Shown: positions 17,883 through 28,567 of the stretch, piece by piece
Layout: each line of letters opens with the position of its first letter
How positions within the stretch are numbered: the stretch's first letter is position 1
From: Cubamyces lactineus
Taxonomy: Eukaryota; Basidiomycota; Agaricomycetes; Polyporales; Polyporaceae
Direction of reading: 5' to 3'
DNA length: 64,000 nt
NCBI GenBank assembly: GCA_022376465.1
Contig: JACDTU010000005.1
Location: forward strand, 236,001-300,000
Notes under the pieces: model-generated
Seen by the model: only the letters and a program-made list of their open reading frames with translations
What the model was told of the DNA's origin: nothing
The model's database searches: none
Made by a program: the position numbers and the translations under genes

Positions 17883-18239
17883 CTACTCAAGACTGTAGGT
17901 ATTCTTCTCAAGCTGGAGATGCCATCAGTACTGCGCATGCCAACGCCGACATGTTCGGAACGCACCTCAGCCTCAAGCTCGCGCCTAACGCGATACTCCT
18001 CATCTGCCTTTATGACGACATGGTGGTCATCCAGGTCCTCGATGATGAAGCTCTCTTTCTCGTTCAGCGCGAGCAGGATCTGCTTCACGGCCGAATCGCT
18101 AGTGCGGTAGATGTATCACGGAAGAAGGACAAGGGAGGGCTGACTATGCTTACCAGGTGAGAAGTACGCCTGGGAAGGGGAAGCGGTAAGCTGTGCGGCG
18201 GTGAGAGTTCAGTCAAGGCATACCTCGGATAGCCTTCAT
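17883..18239 (-). CDS. TFB5: TFIIH core subunit TFB5 (GTF2H5 / p8-like)
   Basis: A very small gene of about 64 codons in four exons, easy to miss. Joining ATG at 18239 (MKAIR-G), a mini-exon VLLT near 18155-18170, the main exon and a final exon of nine codons gives MKAIRGVLLTCDSAVKQ, then FIIEDLDDHHVVIKADEEY, then LEKNTYSLE and a stop at 17883. This matches the TFB5/TTDA family: start KGVLxxCDxxxKQxLLxL, centre FIIxDLDDxHxFI, end LExNxxSL. TFB5 stabilises XPB/XPD within TFIIH for RNA polymerase II initiation and nucleotide excision repair. All splice sites have GT-AG borders and preserve the frame. Confidence 0.9.
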
Positions 18240-18836
18240 GCTCCTACGGACAGCCCGGGCTGTTCTCAGATAGGTCCGGCGCGGGCACGGAGGATGGAGA
18301 CGGGGAGCGTGGTGGGGAGAGACAAGATGGATTGGCGCCGCGGTCGCTCTGGGTGGGATGGCGAGATACCGGTTGGAGGCACGGGACGAGATCTGAGGGC
18401 TGCTATATCTACGCCGGCTTGTGCAGACATTTCATGCTCGTCGTCCTTGCCCACGTTCGCACCCAACGCATCTTCGGCCTTGCACGATCCCTCGCTTGCC
18501 AGCGCAAAGAAAGAAATCACCTCCACTCGACTGCGACGAGGAGCCACCCGAAGATGCCGATTCCGCCAGCGCTGCTCACCCCCGACCTCTCGTGAGTCCA
18601 TGTCTCCGCGGAGCGTCCCTCTCAGCTCTGACTCATGTTGTCTTCTCCCCTCATCCCCGTCGTCCAACTCGACGATCCCGCCTACGTCGCCTCTCTCTAC
18701 GGCAGGACGCCTTCCGATGGTGTCTATCCTCAACCTCTCCGCCAGACTCTGGCTGGCCAGACGAACCAGTACATCACAAGCACACCCCCTCCTCTCGCCG
18801 CCCCACAACCCAAAGGTTCTTCGCCCTCGCTGTTGC
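18240..18836. other. Region between TFB5 and ribose-5-phosphate isomerase
   Basis: Holds the divergent promoters of TFB5 and RKI1. An open frame starting at 18554 (MPIPPALLTPDLS) and another containing VVQLDDPAYVASLYGR (about 18660-18710) could be exons of a small unknown protein or an upstream exon of RKI1, but I found no frame-preserving splice into the isomerase. Confidence 0.35.
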
Positions 18837-20130
18837 ATGAGTTGCACATGCTCAGTCCATGCTGAACCACGGACGTTTTGCCCCTCAGTTCCTCCACCCA
18901 CTTCGGCAGTAGAAGCCTCGAAGCGCCTAGCCGCCTGGACCGCAGTGGACCGGCACATCCTCCCCGAGCACAAGGTATGTCTTCCTCTCTAGCAATCTTC
19001 CTTTGGCTCAAACCCTTGCGGGAAGGTCATCGGCATTGGCTCTGGTAGGGCAGAGCCTCAGAACAATTTTTTGACCGGCGTATTCACTCTTTTCTCGCTG
19101 TAACCTAGGTTCGACGGTGCCGTACGTCGTAGAGCGAATCGTTGCCCAAGGAAAGGCCGTCAACAAGGACCGAGTCTTCATTCCGACTGGTGCGTATGCA
19201 TGTTTTGACATTTACGGGATGGGCTGCTCAAAGTACCACATCGCAGGCTTCCAATCCAAGGAGCTGATCGTGAATGCGCAACTGCTTCTTGGAGATGTCG
19301 ACCAGTACCCCGTCATTGACGTTACAATAGACGGCGCCGATGAGTACGTCCCTTCTCTGAGTGGCCCTTGCTTGATTACTCACATGAGCGCCTCAGAGTG
19401 GACCACGATCTGAACTGTATCAAGGGTGGAGGCGGCTGCCACCTTCGGGAGAAGGTCCTCGCAGAGGCTGCTGACACGTACGTACCCACCGTCTAACGCT
19501 CAACGAAGGCCGTCCGCTCAGCTGACCACAGCTTCGTCCTCGTCGCCGACTACCGCAAGAACTCGAAAGTGCTGGGCACGATGGTATGCGGGTCGCGCTT
19601 CAGAGTGGGATGGCTGACTGACGCCGATTGCTTCATAACAGTTCAAGCAGGGGATCCCGATCGAGGTCGTCCCGTTCGCGTACACGAAGATCCTCCAGAA
19701 CCTCCACCTGCTCGGGTCAGAACGCGCCGTGCTCCGTATGGCCAAGGCCAAAGCAGGCCCCGTCGTATCCGACAACGGCAACTTCATCATCGACGCGCCC
19801 TTCCCCGAGGAGATGATGCAGGACCCGTACACCGTACGTTGACCCCCCCACTCCCCCACCCCCCTTCCTGATGCCCGATGGCTGATGCTCACTGGTATAC
19901 TGCAGCTCCTGACGCGCATCAAGATGCTCACGGGCGTCGTCGAGGTCGGCCTGTTCTGCCACATGGCGAAGGCGGCCTACTTCGGGAACCAGGACGGGAG
20001 CGTCACGATCAAGTGGCACGACGGGCGGGTGGAGCAGGTCCAGGCGGACAAGAGCCCCCTCGCTGAGAAGACACAGGCCGAGGCGCTCAAGCCTGCTGCG
20101 AAGGCGCCCTCGTCGACTCTTGCGCCGTGA
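18837..20130 (+). CDS. RKI1: Ribose-5-phosphate isomerase
   Basis: Interconverts ribose-5-phosphate and ribulose-5-phosphate in the non-oxidative pentose phosphate pathway (cytosol). At least six introns interrupt it. Joined exons read [25 protein letters not shown] (substrate phosphate loop), [27 protein letters not shown] (catalytic Asp residues), [44 protein letters not shown] and a final exon [22 protein letters not shown]. Most relatives have Ala where GGGGC has Cys. The C-terminal 30 residues form a Lys/Ala-rich extension. The start at 18837 ([14 protein letters not shown]) is the nearest in-frame ATG and is uncertain. Confidence 0.9.
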
Positions 20131-20159
20131 ATGCCGTTCGTGCTGCACAAGGGGGACGA

Positions 20160-20218
20160 TGGGATGATGGATGATGGATGATGGATGATGGATGATGGAT
20201 GATGGATGATGGATGATG
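20160..20218. repeat. 7-bp minisatellite (GGATGAT)n
   Basis: About eight perfect tandem copies of GGATGAT lie just after the RKI1 stop codon, probably in its 3' UTR. Copy number is likely to vary between strains. Confidence 0.9.
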
Positions 20219-21382
20219 GGGATAGGAGGAGAGGGAAGGTAGATAATAGATTGCTGACCAGACGTGCGTGCGCCAGAGGACGTCGTGTAGTGAGCGCGCG
20301 AAGAACAGAAGTATACTACATGTGTATTCTCGCTGGTCGTGTTGTATGAACATGCTATTGCCGATATGCATCGCTGCTGTCGAGACGTTTACTTAGAACC
20401 TAATAGGACGTCTATGCCTTGGCTCGACCTGGTCTGATGTATTGGGGCGTATAGCAAACTGCGAGCAGATCGATGAGCATGAGTGACGACGCACGTTTCA
20501 GAGATCTCGATATCCCGTGTTCTGTAGGGAACGCGCACCGCCCGTGACACACGCAGAATTATATGCAGCTACGTATACAGTGCCTACGGGCTAGAATGAT
20601 TCGCATACATACGTACCATCATATTGCCTACAGTGCGACACGATTGCTGCGTAGACAAACACGCACCAGACACACATACGCAATGTGGACCCGCACGTTG
20701 ATTTGTAGAAATATAGCAATCCGCAGACGACACAGCTTGGGCAGAGAAACGCTAGACGACGACGGTAACAACAGGAGAGCAAAGAGGGCGAGAGGGGCAG
20801 ACACGCTGGGCATCGTATCGTACAACGAGAACTCGGGGCTGCATATATACGAGGACGAGGGCGAAGACGAGACAAGCCGGGTCGGTAGAGAGGAGCGCAT
20901 AGGACAAAACACGAGACATGACAATAGCGAGCTCAGAAGCAAGAGAACAGGGATCCAAACCGAGCAAAACATGACCAGACAGAACAGAACAGTATCCTTC
21001 CTCCCGAGCGCGCACATCACCGTGGGGGAACTTCTCCGGGCTCTCACGCACCGCTCAAGCACGCCGGGTGCAAGCAACGGTGGTGCAGAGCGCCGACGAC
21101 CCATCCCCCGCCGGTGGCGCACGCGCATAACTTATCCCATTCATCAGCTGCATACCGTCCTTCAGGATAAGTCGAGCGCCAAAACGCGCGTCCAGTCAAA
21201 GCGTGACTAGAGGCACGATGCGGGCGACCGACTTGAAAGCCGCTATGAAGCTGCTGCGCGCGATCCACGGGGTGCCTGCTGGCGGTGTCAGGAGATGGTC
21301 GTAGACGTGCGTGCACTGAATCTCGAGTCGCAGTGGGAGTGTTCTGGAGATGGACGTACCGGGGATACGACACGTAGTCGTT
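20219..21382. other. Intergenic, 3' flanks of two convergent genes
   Basis: A 215-codon plus-strand open frame (20563-21210) is Arg/Thr-rich without recognisable motifs, lies in the 3' flank of the convergent zinc-finger gene and is probably chance. Nothing else is supported. Confidence 0.45.
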
Positions 21383-22418
21383 CTACTTGACGTCCTTGCG
21401 CCGCGGGGAGCCGAGGGTGGTGTGCTCCGATTGAAAATGACGACGCATGTCGTGCTTTCGGCTGAAAGTGCGCTCACAGTTGCCATCCGGGCAAGCGTGA
21501 GGTCGTTCACCACGGTGAACACTCTTCACATGGGTGTCAAGGTTGTTTTGACGTGCCCACACTACAACGAAGCCATCAGCTCCATGAAAAACACATCAAG
21601 ACCGTTCACGTACTGCTACCACAAATGGGGCACGGGATTGTCTTAGTGGTGTCTTGCTTACGGCGGCGCTTCGCGGGCTTCTTCTCCTCGACGATGACGT
21701 CGTCGGCTTGGACTTCACCAGCCTTGCTTGAGCGCTTGCAAGGACGTGACGCCGGAGAGGGCGCTGCAGGAACGGGCACCTCTAGAGCCTGGGGAGTTAG
21801 CGGATATGAATCCGCTTGCATCCTCACACCGTCGAAGGCAAAAGCGGCAACAGCACCTGGTGAAAGATGCTGCTGCTGCGGCTGCCCATGGCAGGTGGTA
21901 GTATCCGGTAGGGATAAGGATGCACGCGCATCCTTTTCGATAGGCGACGTGGGCTGAACATACGGAATACGTATGACTCGGACAGGATCGAAGTCGAACT
22001 GAAAGTCCTCCCAGTTGTTGAAGATGGTCGGCTGCGATGCGTCCACAACATTGACACCAGCACTAGTGTCGTTGAGGGTGGCTGGGGTAGAGGGCGTGGG
22101 CGGATCGACCAAGGTGCTGTCGGACGGCGACAACGATGGCGAGCGTGCATCAAGAGTCGTGATACTAGGAGACAGAGGAGAGGGACGGAGCTGGAAAAAG
22201 GCGGATGACCAATCGAAGTTGGATGTGAGAGGATCATTCACGTCGGCAGGAGGAGCAAAGTCCTCGGAGAAGGAAATTGACGCGTTATTGATATATTGAT
22301 CGAATGATTCCGGCTTTAAGTCGTTGTCGAACGTGGTAGTTGGCTGCTCGGAGGGGCTGTTGCTGCCGTTGAGCGTGAGCCAGTTGAGCTCATCTTGCAG
22401 AGAGTAAAAGGAGGACAT
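21383..22418 (-). CDS. C2H2 zinc-finger protein with long acidic/Ser-Pro N-terminus
   Basis: Start at 22418 (MSSFYSLQDELNWLTLNG); the frame stays open upstream to 22682, but that stretch looks like leader sequence. The first 260 residues are acidic and Ser/Pro/Thr-rich (SPLSPSITTLDARSPSLSPS), typical of an activation region, followed by a basic patch EEKKPAKRRRKQD. Two fingers close the protein. Finger 1 is CPICGSMWARQNNLDTHVKS-VH (C-x2-C-x12-H-x4-H), interrupted by an intron (donor GTACGT near 21623) right after CPICGS. Finger 2 is CPDGNCERTFSRKHDMRRHF-QSEH. The protein ends GSPRRKDVK. The finger pair with an xSEH ending recalls the other zinc-finger gene at 15086-16531, so the two may be distant paralogues. 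Role unknown, probably transcriptional. Confidence 0.75.
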
Positions 22419-23438
22419 CGTCTTTGGGTGATGGGGGGTGGGGGGATGGTGGTGGGAGGAGGGAAGGAGAGATGGGGGGGAGATAGCGTTCGTGGGTATA
22501 TATGGCTGTCCTTGTCCTTGGGCGCTGGGAAGTCGGACTGCGTGCGAACCAAACACGGTGTCATCGTCACCTGCCGCTTGGACTTCTTCGGCTGTGAGAT
22601 GCCTCGACCCCACCCTCGCCTTTTCCGCCGAGGACGCTGCGGCGAGATGAAGATCAGCTCCTTCGTCTTCAGTAGACGGCATGGCTGCATGCAGCCGGAA
22701 CAGCCGTGATTTCGCCGCACGTCAGAACCTGTCTCTATGAGCTGGAGTACGACGCCGTATTGCTATCGCTTGATTCCTTCCCTGTGGATGTGTTCACGAC
22801 GTTGTGTGGCTGCTAGCGAAAGCAAGAGCCTGGCGAGGATCCTCCCGCGTTCTGCGTCGGCGGGGCGGGATCATCTACACAGCCACCGCCCCCAACTTGG
22901 CTTGATCGCCGCCGCTGTTCAAGTTGTGTGGTCCGGATCTGGTCTTTGACTCTGGGCAGTCCACATCGCATTCCTCATTCTCGACCTCCCGGTACTTACG
23001 CGATAGCGACAAGCCGATCACAAGTATGTTTTATCGCTAATGAGTTCTGCTGGCATATGAAGGTGCGCTTCACTTTCGAGTTCAATCAGATCTAGACTCG
23101 AGAGGTCCCAATCTGCTAGAAATATGCTGGCCGGAGCCTGGCACTTCCATCAAACCCGCAATTTGGGGGTTTGGGGGAGCGGGGCGGGGCGGGGCGGGGC
23201 GGGGCGGGGCGGGGCGGGAAGAAATCCCCTGTCTTCCGTGTTTATGGACGACGGGAAATGGTTGATAAGCTCCTCGACGTTAGACTACCTATCATATCGA
23301 ATGACCCCTCAAAATATCTTTCCAGAGTGCAATACTTTGGAGATATCGGCTTAACCTTCAGGCCATAGAAAACGTCACTATAGATGCTGCATATCACGGA
23401 CATAGGAGAAATTGTGGCATGTACGGGTCCATGGTATG
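22419..23438. other. Intergenic region with G-rich repeat
   Basis: Promoter side of the zinc-finger gene; holds a polypurine stretch at 22430-22480 and the GGGGC repeat. No gene is supported. Confidence 0.5.
23181..23218 (+). repeat. (GGGGC)7 pentanucleotide repeat, G-quadruplex candidate
   Basis: Seven uninterrupted GGGGC units end in GGG and are preceded by GGGGGTTTGGGGGAGC. With many runs of four or more G on one strand, the tract satisfies the G-quadruplex pattern several times over. It lies in non-coding DNA. Confidence 0.9.
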
Positions 23439-24241
23439 TAAGTACGTCCGAGTCTTGATGTACCGATCTCCGCGGCTAACGTTGAATACAAGGCAGCTAT
23501 CTCTCGGGGAACCGAAAACGCTTGTGCCACTTGCGTCGCAACGTGTGCTTGCCTCCGTCAAGTGTTGATTGACCGCAACAGATCCTTCCTACGCGAGGAT
23601 TCTACCTTCCATGAAGTGAAGTATGAGCTCGACATTGTCGTCGCCGAGGTGCCCGGACCCCATGAAAGCACACTCACTACTGAGTTCCTTTCCAGCCAGG
23701 CCCACTGGCGCCGATGCCCCGCATATATTGAACCCAACTACAACCCCAACGCAGAGGATAGTATGCCGCAGAACGTGAGGTCCATCATCCCAAGCTACGT
23801 TCTTGTGTGGAATCGGACGTCTGCGACAACAGCACAACGCCCAAGGCCAATCTGGACGACTCATTCAAGACCTCTCCAACGCGTTTCGCCGCAAGGAAGG
23901 TATATATTGAGTTCTATACAGCAACCATAGTCCAGCAGCTGTCCACGCAATGCATCGTCGCCATGGACAGGCGGGCGACTGTGAATATAGGCGGCACCAG
24001 AGCCGTCTTGCGGTACGCCAGGGAGTACGAGGGATTCGAACTACTCGCCGCTCTGGTCGAGGACCTGCCAGTAGTGGTCTTCCCCAAAGCGTGCCAAGCC
24101 GAATCTGATTTGGACGAAGCGACGCGATCACAGGTACGAGCGCGGCGGGAACGATTACAGTCGTTGAACGACTCAGAGAGGCTCGTTGCTGCCAGTGGAG
24201 GACGGGTGAACGCTGTCTTCAGGGCCGTTTCCTCCGCCTAA
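23439..24241 (+). other. Possible gene of unknown function (two open frames)
   Basis: Frame 1 is open from about 23439 to 23880 (contains LREDSTFHEVKYELDIVVAE); frame 2 runs from 23807 to 24241 (contains LRYAREYEGFELLAALVEDL and ends VNAVFRAVSSA). The second looks more protein-like, with amphipathic helices. A splice between them, using a donor near 23880-23900 (GTATATATTG) or an earlier one, is possible but I could not fix it. No family is recognised. It could also be a decayed gene. Confidence 0.3.
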
Positions 24242-24409
24242 GCCCGCGTCGCTCGCGTCGATATATCGATATTGCTAGTTGCGATAGGTTGTAGCAGTAT
24301 AGAACCTTGTTAATGACCTGTAGCGCGTAGCGTCACTGCAAGCCATTTACCGGGTTCAGAGATACCATCATTGGGCTGCGTGTTACGTCCTTTCTCTTAT
24401 CGTCGTGCT

Positions 24410-25575
24410 CTAATCATCCTTGCCCAAGCCCGAGCCCACATCCGCCCACTCCTCCGCCACCTTCTTCAGCTTATCCGCGCGCGCCTTGACGTCCACCAAG
24501 CAGTCGCTCCCCAAGAACAACCACAGCGGGAGCACGCCGCCCTTGTCCTTCGCGCGGCCCTCGCCCTTCACGACGTCGACGAGCGCGTCCATGCCCTTCA
24601 CGGGGTCTCCCTGGTTCGGCAGGCGGTGGCGGTTCTCGACGCGCTTGCGCAGCTCCTCGCGCGCGGGGTCGTAGTCCGCGATCGGGGTGCCGACGATGGG
24701 CATGGGGAGCCCGGTGTCGAACATGCCGGGGACGACGACGGAGACGCGGATGTCGAAGGGCGCGACTTCGGCAGAGAGCGTCTCGCCGTATGCTGGAAGG
24801 CAGTTAGCATCCGATACTTGGAGTGAGGGGTGAAGGATGGGGACGTACAGTGCACTGCGGCCTTGGAAGACGCATAAGGCGCTACGAAGGGTTTAAGTTT
24901 GTCATCTGCATCAGAGATAGGTGTGGTATATGTGTGACTTACAAGGACCCTGTGGGATATGCATGAGTGTGAGATCTTGTCGAACCCGTGACACCAGTTG
25001 AACGAGCAGCCTACCAGAAATTCGTTACGATACCCAGTTCTACTTCCGTAGAGTAGGATGGTACCCGAGCGCCGCTCGCGCATGTAGGGCAGAACTGCAT
25101 TGGTGACGTTCACGGTACCTCCGTAGTTTATCGTCATGACCTTCATCATATGCTCAAGGCTAGCGAGGTAGATGTAACGGTATCCAATCCTTGCAATTTG
25201 AGCAGGGCTTACCCCTGTTCTTCGCTCGGACCAACACCGCCGCCAACCCCGGCGTTATTGACCAGAACGTCGATGCGACCCCAGTGTTCAACTGCTTTCT
25301 TCACGATGTCTTTGACGACAGGGGCAGGGTATGTAATATCAAGTTCGAGGACGGTGATACGACTACGATCCGTATTGGGGTTTGAGAGTAGTGGCTCAAA
25401 GCGCGTCGTGTCCCGAGCCGTGGCCACGACGCAGTCGCCGCGGGCGAGGATGCGCTTCGTGAGTGCCAAGCCAAGTCCCGTAGACGCGCCTGAGTTCAAT
25501 TATTATCACGGAATGCGACAAAACCGGACCAGATGACTTGCCAGTGATGAACCACACCAGTTGGGCTTGCGACAT
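24410..25575 (-). CDS. Short-chain dehydrogenase/reductase (SDR)
   Basis: NAD(P)-dependent oxidoreductase of the classical SDR type; substrate unknown. The start at 25575 reads MSQAQLVWFIT-G, then a 51-nt intron with donor GCAAGT (GC-AG) restores the cofactor motif ITGASTGLGLAL. Further motifs are LDITYP, the NNAGVGG motif (DVLVNNAGVGGG), NYGGTVNVTNAVLPYMR, ILLYGSRTG and the active-site YASSK (GPYASSKAAVH). The C-terminal part (GMFDTGLPMPIVGTPI... to GSGLGKDD) resembles a common group of basidiomycete SDRs. At least four short introns are present. Length is about 290 residues. It is next to, and on the same strand as, the complex I subunit gene, with no evident functional link. Confidence 0.85.
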
Positions 25576-25985
25576 ATTGACTCTTGATACGCTCTTTAGA
25601 TAAAGGAGGGAGGAGAGACTTACTGTGACGAACGCGACTGAACAGCCCTATATATATGGACCAGGAGCGTTCGTAAGACAAAGTGGTATCGATCCACGCA
25701 TCTATCAGAACAAGCTCCTTCGGTGTCCGGTTCTTGATGTTCTTAAAATGTCTGGCGCCTCTCCACGTGCAGCAAGGCGGAACACCTGGTGCGGACTGTA
25801 GTAACACAAGCCTGTCTTCATTGGGCCGTCGATTGGCATTTGCAACACACCCATCCGCAAACCTTGGTTGTTCGCATAGAACTCACATGAAATCACTTGC
25901 TGAAACGCGAGTCGATGGGCATTGCGAGCGCTTCAGAGAGATAATGAATAGTGGCGGTAGTCAGGGGACAGCGGAGACGGCATGT
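25576..25985. other. Intergenic region
   Basis: Promoter of the SDR gene and 3' flank of NDUFA2. No gene, RNA or repeat is supported. Confidence 0.5.
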
Positions 25986-26379
25986 CTATGAAAGGTTCAA
26001 CAGCTGCGAGATCTTCGACGCGACATCCGAAGATGAGAGCCCTTCGACCTCAACGTGCTTCTCCTGGCCCCGCTCTACAACAATCGTTGCGTTCAGGACA
26101 CGGAACGGAAATGCTACGACGCTACAATGACGCACCAAACCGCGCAAATACCCTCGCCGGGGTTCCCTTCGCCTGCCGGATGAGAATGGGAAGGTCGGGG
26201 TTGTGCTGCTTGAGGGTCGGGTAGTGGGAGGTGATGAATTGACTACAAGGACTCAGCAGCTGCGGTGACGACAAGATTCAGGAGACTGACCGAGTGCCAG
26301 AGGACGCAGGGCCTGACTGGCAGCAGAGGATGCGGATTTCCCTGACAGCAGGAGAGAGAGCCTTGGCGAAGGACGACAT
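25986..26379 (-). CDS. NADH:ubiquinone oxidoreductase subunit B8 / NDUFA2 (complex I)
   Basis: Accessory complex I subunit with a thioredoxin-like fold on the matrix arm. Three exons join to about 94 codons: MSSFAKALSPAVREIRILCC then QSGPASSGTR (from 26379); QFITSHYPTLKQHNPDLPIL, IRQAKGTPARVFARF; and ERGQEKHVEVEGLSSSDVAS with KISQLLNLS before the stop at 25986. The NPDLPILIR and ARFERGxEKxVxVEGLS blocks are diagnostic of the family. Introns have borders GTCAGT...TTGTAG and GTGCGT...TTGTAG. It lacks a cleavable presequence, as in homologues. The gene is easily overlooked because its exons lie in different frames. Confidence 0.93.
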
Positions 26380-26609
26380 GGTGGCCGAGTTCAAGGTGAA
26401 GCAGGCGAGCGCGTTCAGTGAGCCGCCGGGAATTTCGAGCCGCATTACGACGGGTGACATAATTCCGTGTCAGCGTTATGTCTATATTTGGAAGGATAAG
26501 GGGCCTTAGAATGCGCGCGTTGTTGAACAACACCCAACGCGACGACCGCGTTGTTCCTGGCGCTCTTCTTTGCCCTCCCTTCACCGTCGCACGCAGCGAC
26601 CCCGCCGCC

Positions 26610-27949
26610 ATGGACGACGAGCAACGCCGCCAGGATGACTGGGCCAAAGACCGCAAGAACCGCCTCCCCACATTCACTGAGGTCCTCTCTCGTCGGACGC
26701 GCCCGCCTGTGGATCTCTTCATGTTCTAGTGAGTTGCTAGGCTGCCGCGACGTACCGTCTACCTCATGTACATGTCGTGATCGACAACATACAGCCTGTT
26801 TTTGCAACGTGAAGGTGCAGAAGACATCTTAGACTTCTGGCTCGACGTCCAACAACACGAGAACCTCTGTCGCGCCTACTTCAAGGACGTCCGCAAGTCC
26901 GGCCGCACCATCCGCGAGGACTGGCCCGAGTACTGGGACTATGCCCGCCGGCGAGGCTCGATCTACGGTACCGTCGTGGGCCTGAATCCGCACACAGGCA
27001 CGAAGAGGAGTACGGCGAGCACGGGCGACATGCTCACAGAGCAAGACAGACAGAACCTCGCCGCGACAGGCGACGAGAAGGCCGCCCGCAGCCCCAGCCC
27101 TCGCGTCAGGTCAGTCTCGCCAGGCGGAGTCACTGCCGTTGGCACCACCGAGCCGCCACGCTCGACCACTCCCTTCTCTCTCTCAGGGCGTACGCCCACG
27201 CTCTTCAAGCGGGCCTCCCGTGCGCCCACGATCATTCCTCGCTCGCAGGCGATCACGCGCCAGGACCTCATCGCATCAGCAGAGCGCATCTACTACCGCT
27301 ACTTGTCTCCTGCAGGGAACACTCCGGGATCGGCAGAGAACCACGAGATCTACTTGCCTCCAGCGCTGCGCATCCACTCGTTCCCGCTCAGCAGCACGCA
27401 TGAGCCGAAGTCGCAGAACGAGATTGCGCTCATGGCCCAGATTCCAGACATGTTCCACGCGCAGAAGGAGTATTGCTACCGGGCGATGGAGCAGGATGCG
27501 TTCCCGCGTTTCCTGCGTGCGAAGGCGTTCGGCAACCTGACCCCCGTTTCTGCGCTCGTGAGACTGATTGCGGGCCTGGTCATCCTCTGGGTGGGCCTTG
27601 CGGTTGGCTTCTCGCTCATCTTCCTCGACGTTCAGCCTAAATCCAAGCGATTCTTCGTAAGCACATGCTCTATGGACGGCTGAGAGGTGCATATACTGAC
27701 ATAGGAACGCAGCTGTTCATCCCATACACCCTCGCCATTCTCTTCCTCATCTCGCACCAGTATGAGCTGGACCCTGTCCTCGTCTTCCTCGGGCAGTCCG
27801 AATCCACGCCATTCCGCACCCTTAGCATCCGCGAACCGTATGTCAAGAAACTCTTGCTCGGCCGTGCTATCTGGGTATCCGTCCTCGTGGCAGCGTGCTC
27901 CGTGGCGCTCACCATGATCTTCTGGGCCGTACCCGGACACAGGCTCTGA
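26610..27949 (+). CDS. RGS-domain membrane protein, RAX1-like
   Basis: Three exons (26610-26728, 26795-27656, 27713-27949) join in frame to 405 residues. The N-terminal part starts an RGS fold (RLPTFTEVLSRRTRPPVDLF, YLFLQREGAEDILDFWLDVQ, HENLCRAYFKDV), carries a long Ser/Pro/Thr-rich insert (about residues 100-190) and completes the fold with QDLIASAERIYYRYL ... EKQ-like AQKEYCYRAMEQDAFPRFLR. Three hydrophobic spans follow: LIAGLVILWVGLAVGFSLIF, LFIPYTLAILFLI and IWVSVLVAACSVALTMIFW. This matches RAX1 of yeast, which works in bud-site choice and polarity, although the exact role in filamentous basidiomycetes is not known to me. Kozak context GCCATGG supports the start. Confidence 0.82.
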
Positions 27950-28567
27950 ACACGCTCCTTCAGTGGCCCTAACGACGAATGACCCGACGGTGGTACGCTG
28001 CGTCATGACGTTAATATATGTTCTCGGTGTGTGTGCGGACCGTGGCGTTGGCTCGGCGTTGTGGACTCGAGGGTACGCCGGCATGTCTCCTACTTTTTCT
28101 TGTCTAGTCTCGTCTTCGCTTGCATCATTATTGCTCAGCAGTACGTTGTCCCAGTTTGTCGGTTTTCTCGATACTTTATACCCTTCTTCCTAAACCCGCT
28201 GTCGCTCGTTTCCCGCTCCTGGTCTCCTGGTCTACAATCCCCCTACCCTCCTCAGCCTCCGGCGTTCACCCCCCTTCTTCTGATCCCATCCTTCCGGCTC
28301 CTTTACCCAACGCTTGGCTGTTCCCCCCGAGCTAGATATATTTCGATTTATGGCCCAAAGCGTCTGTATGCTATCAGTGATACCCACTGGTCTATCTCAG
28401 AAGACCGACGTCGTCAGGAAAATATGAATGAGAGTTTAATAAGGGGTAGCGAATTATATCAAGGGAATCAATGTACAGCGACGCTACAATAGGTGTAGAA
28501 TTCGACTAAGAGCAGATGCAGGTTGACGGGCAACCTAGCTGAAATAGTTGTGAAAGGCACATGACGT
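27950..28567. other. Intergenic, convergent 3' flanks
   Basis: Pyrimidine-rich on the plus strand from 28100 to 28330. No gene is supported. Confidence 0.5.

Noticed and set aside
18201..18992. 263-codon frame ending in the first isomerase exon
   Set aside because: Only the last part (from about 18837) matches ribose-5-phosphate isomerase; the upstream portion overlaps the TFB5 start and looks like leader sequence.
20563..21210. 215-codon plus-strand frame rich in Arg and Thr
   Set aside because: No motif, low-complexity composition, overlaps the 3' flank of the zinc-finger gene on the other strand.
22419..22682. N-terminal extension of the second zinc-finger gene to the ATG at 22682
   Set aside because: The stretch reads as low-complexity leader (poly-His/Pro/Ser) and the ATG at 22418 is followed by a normal protein start.
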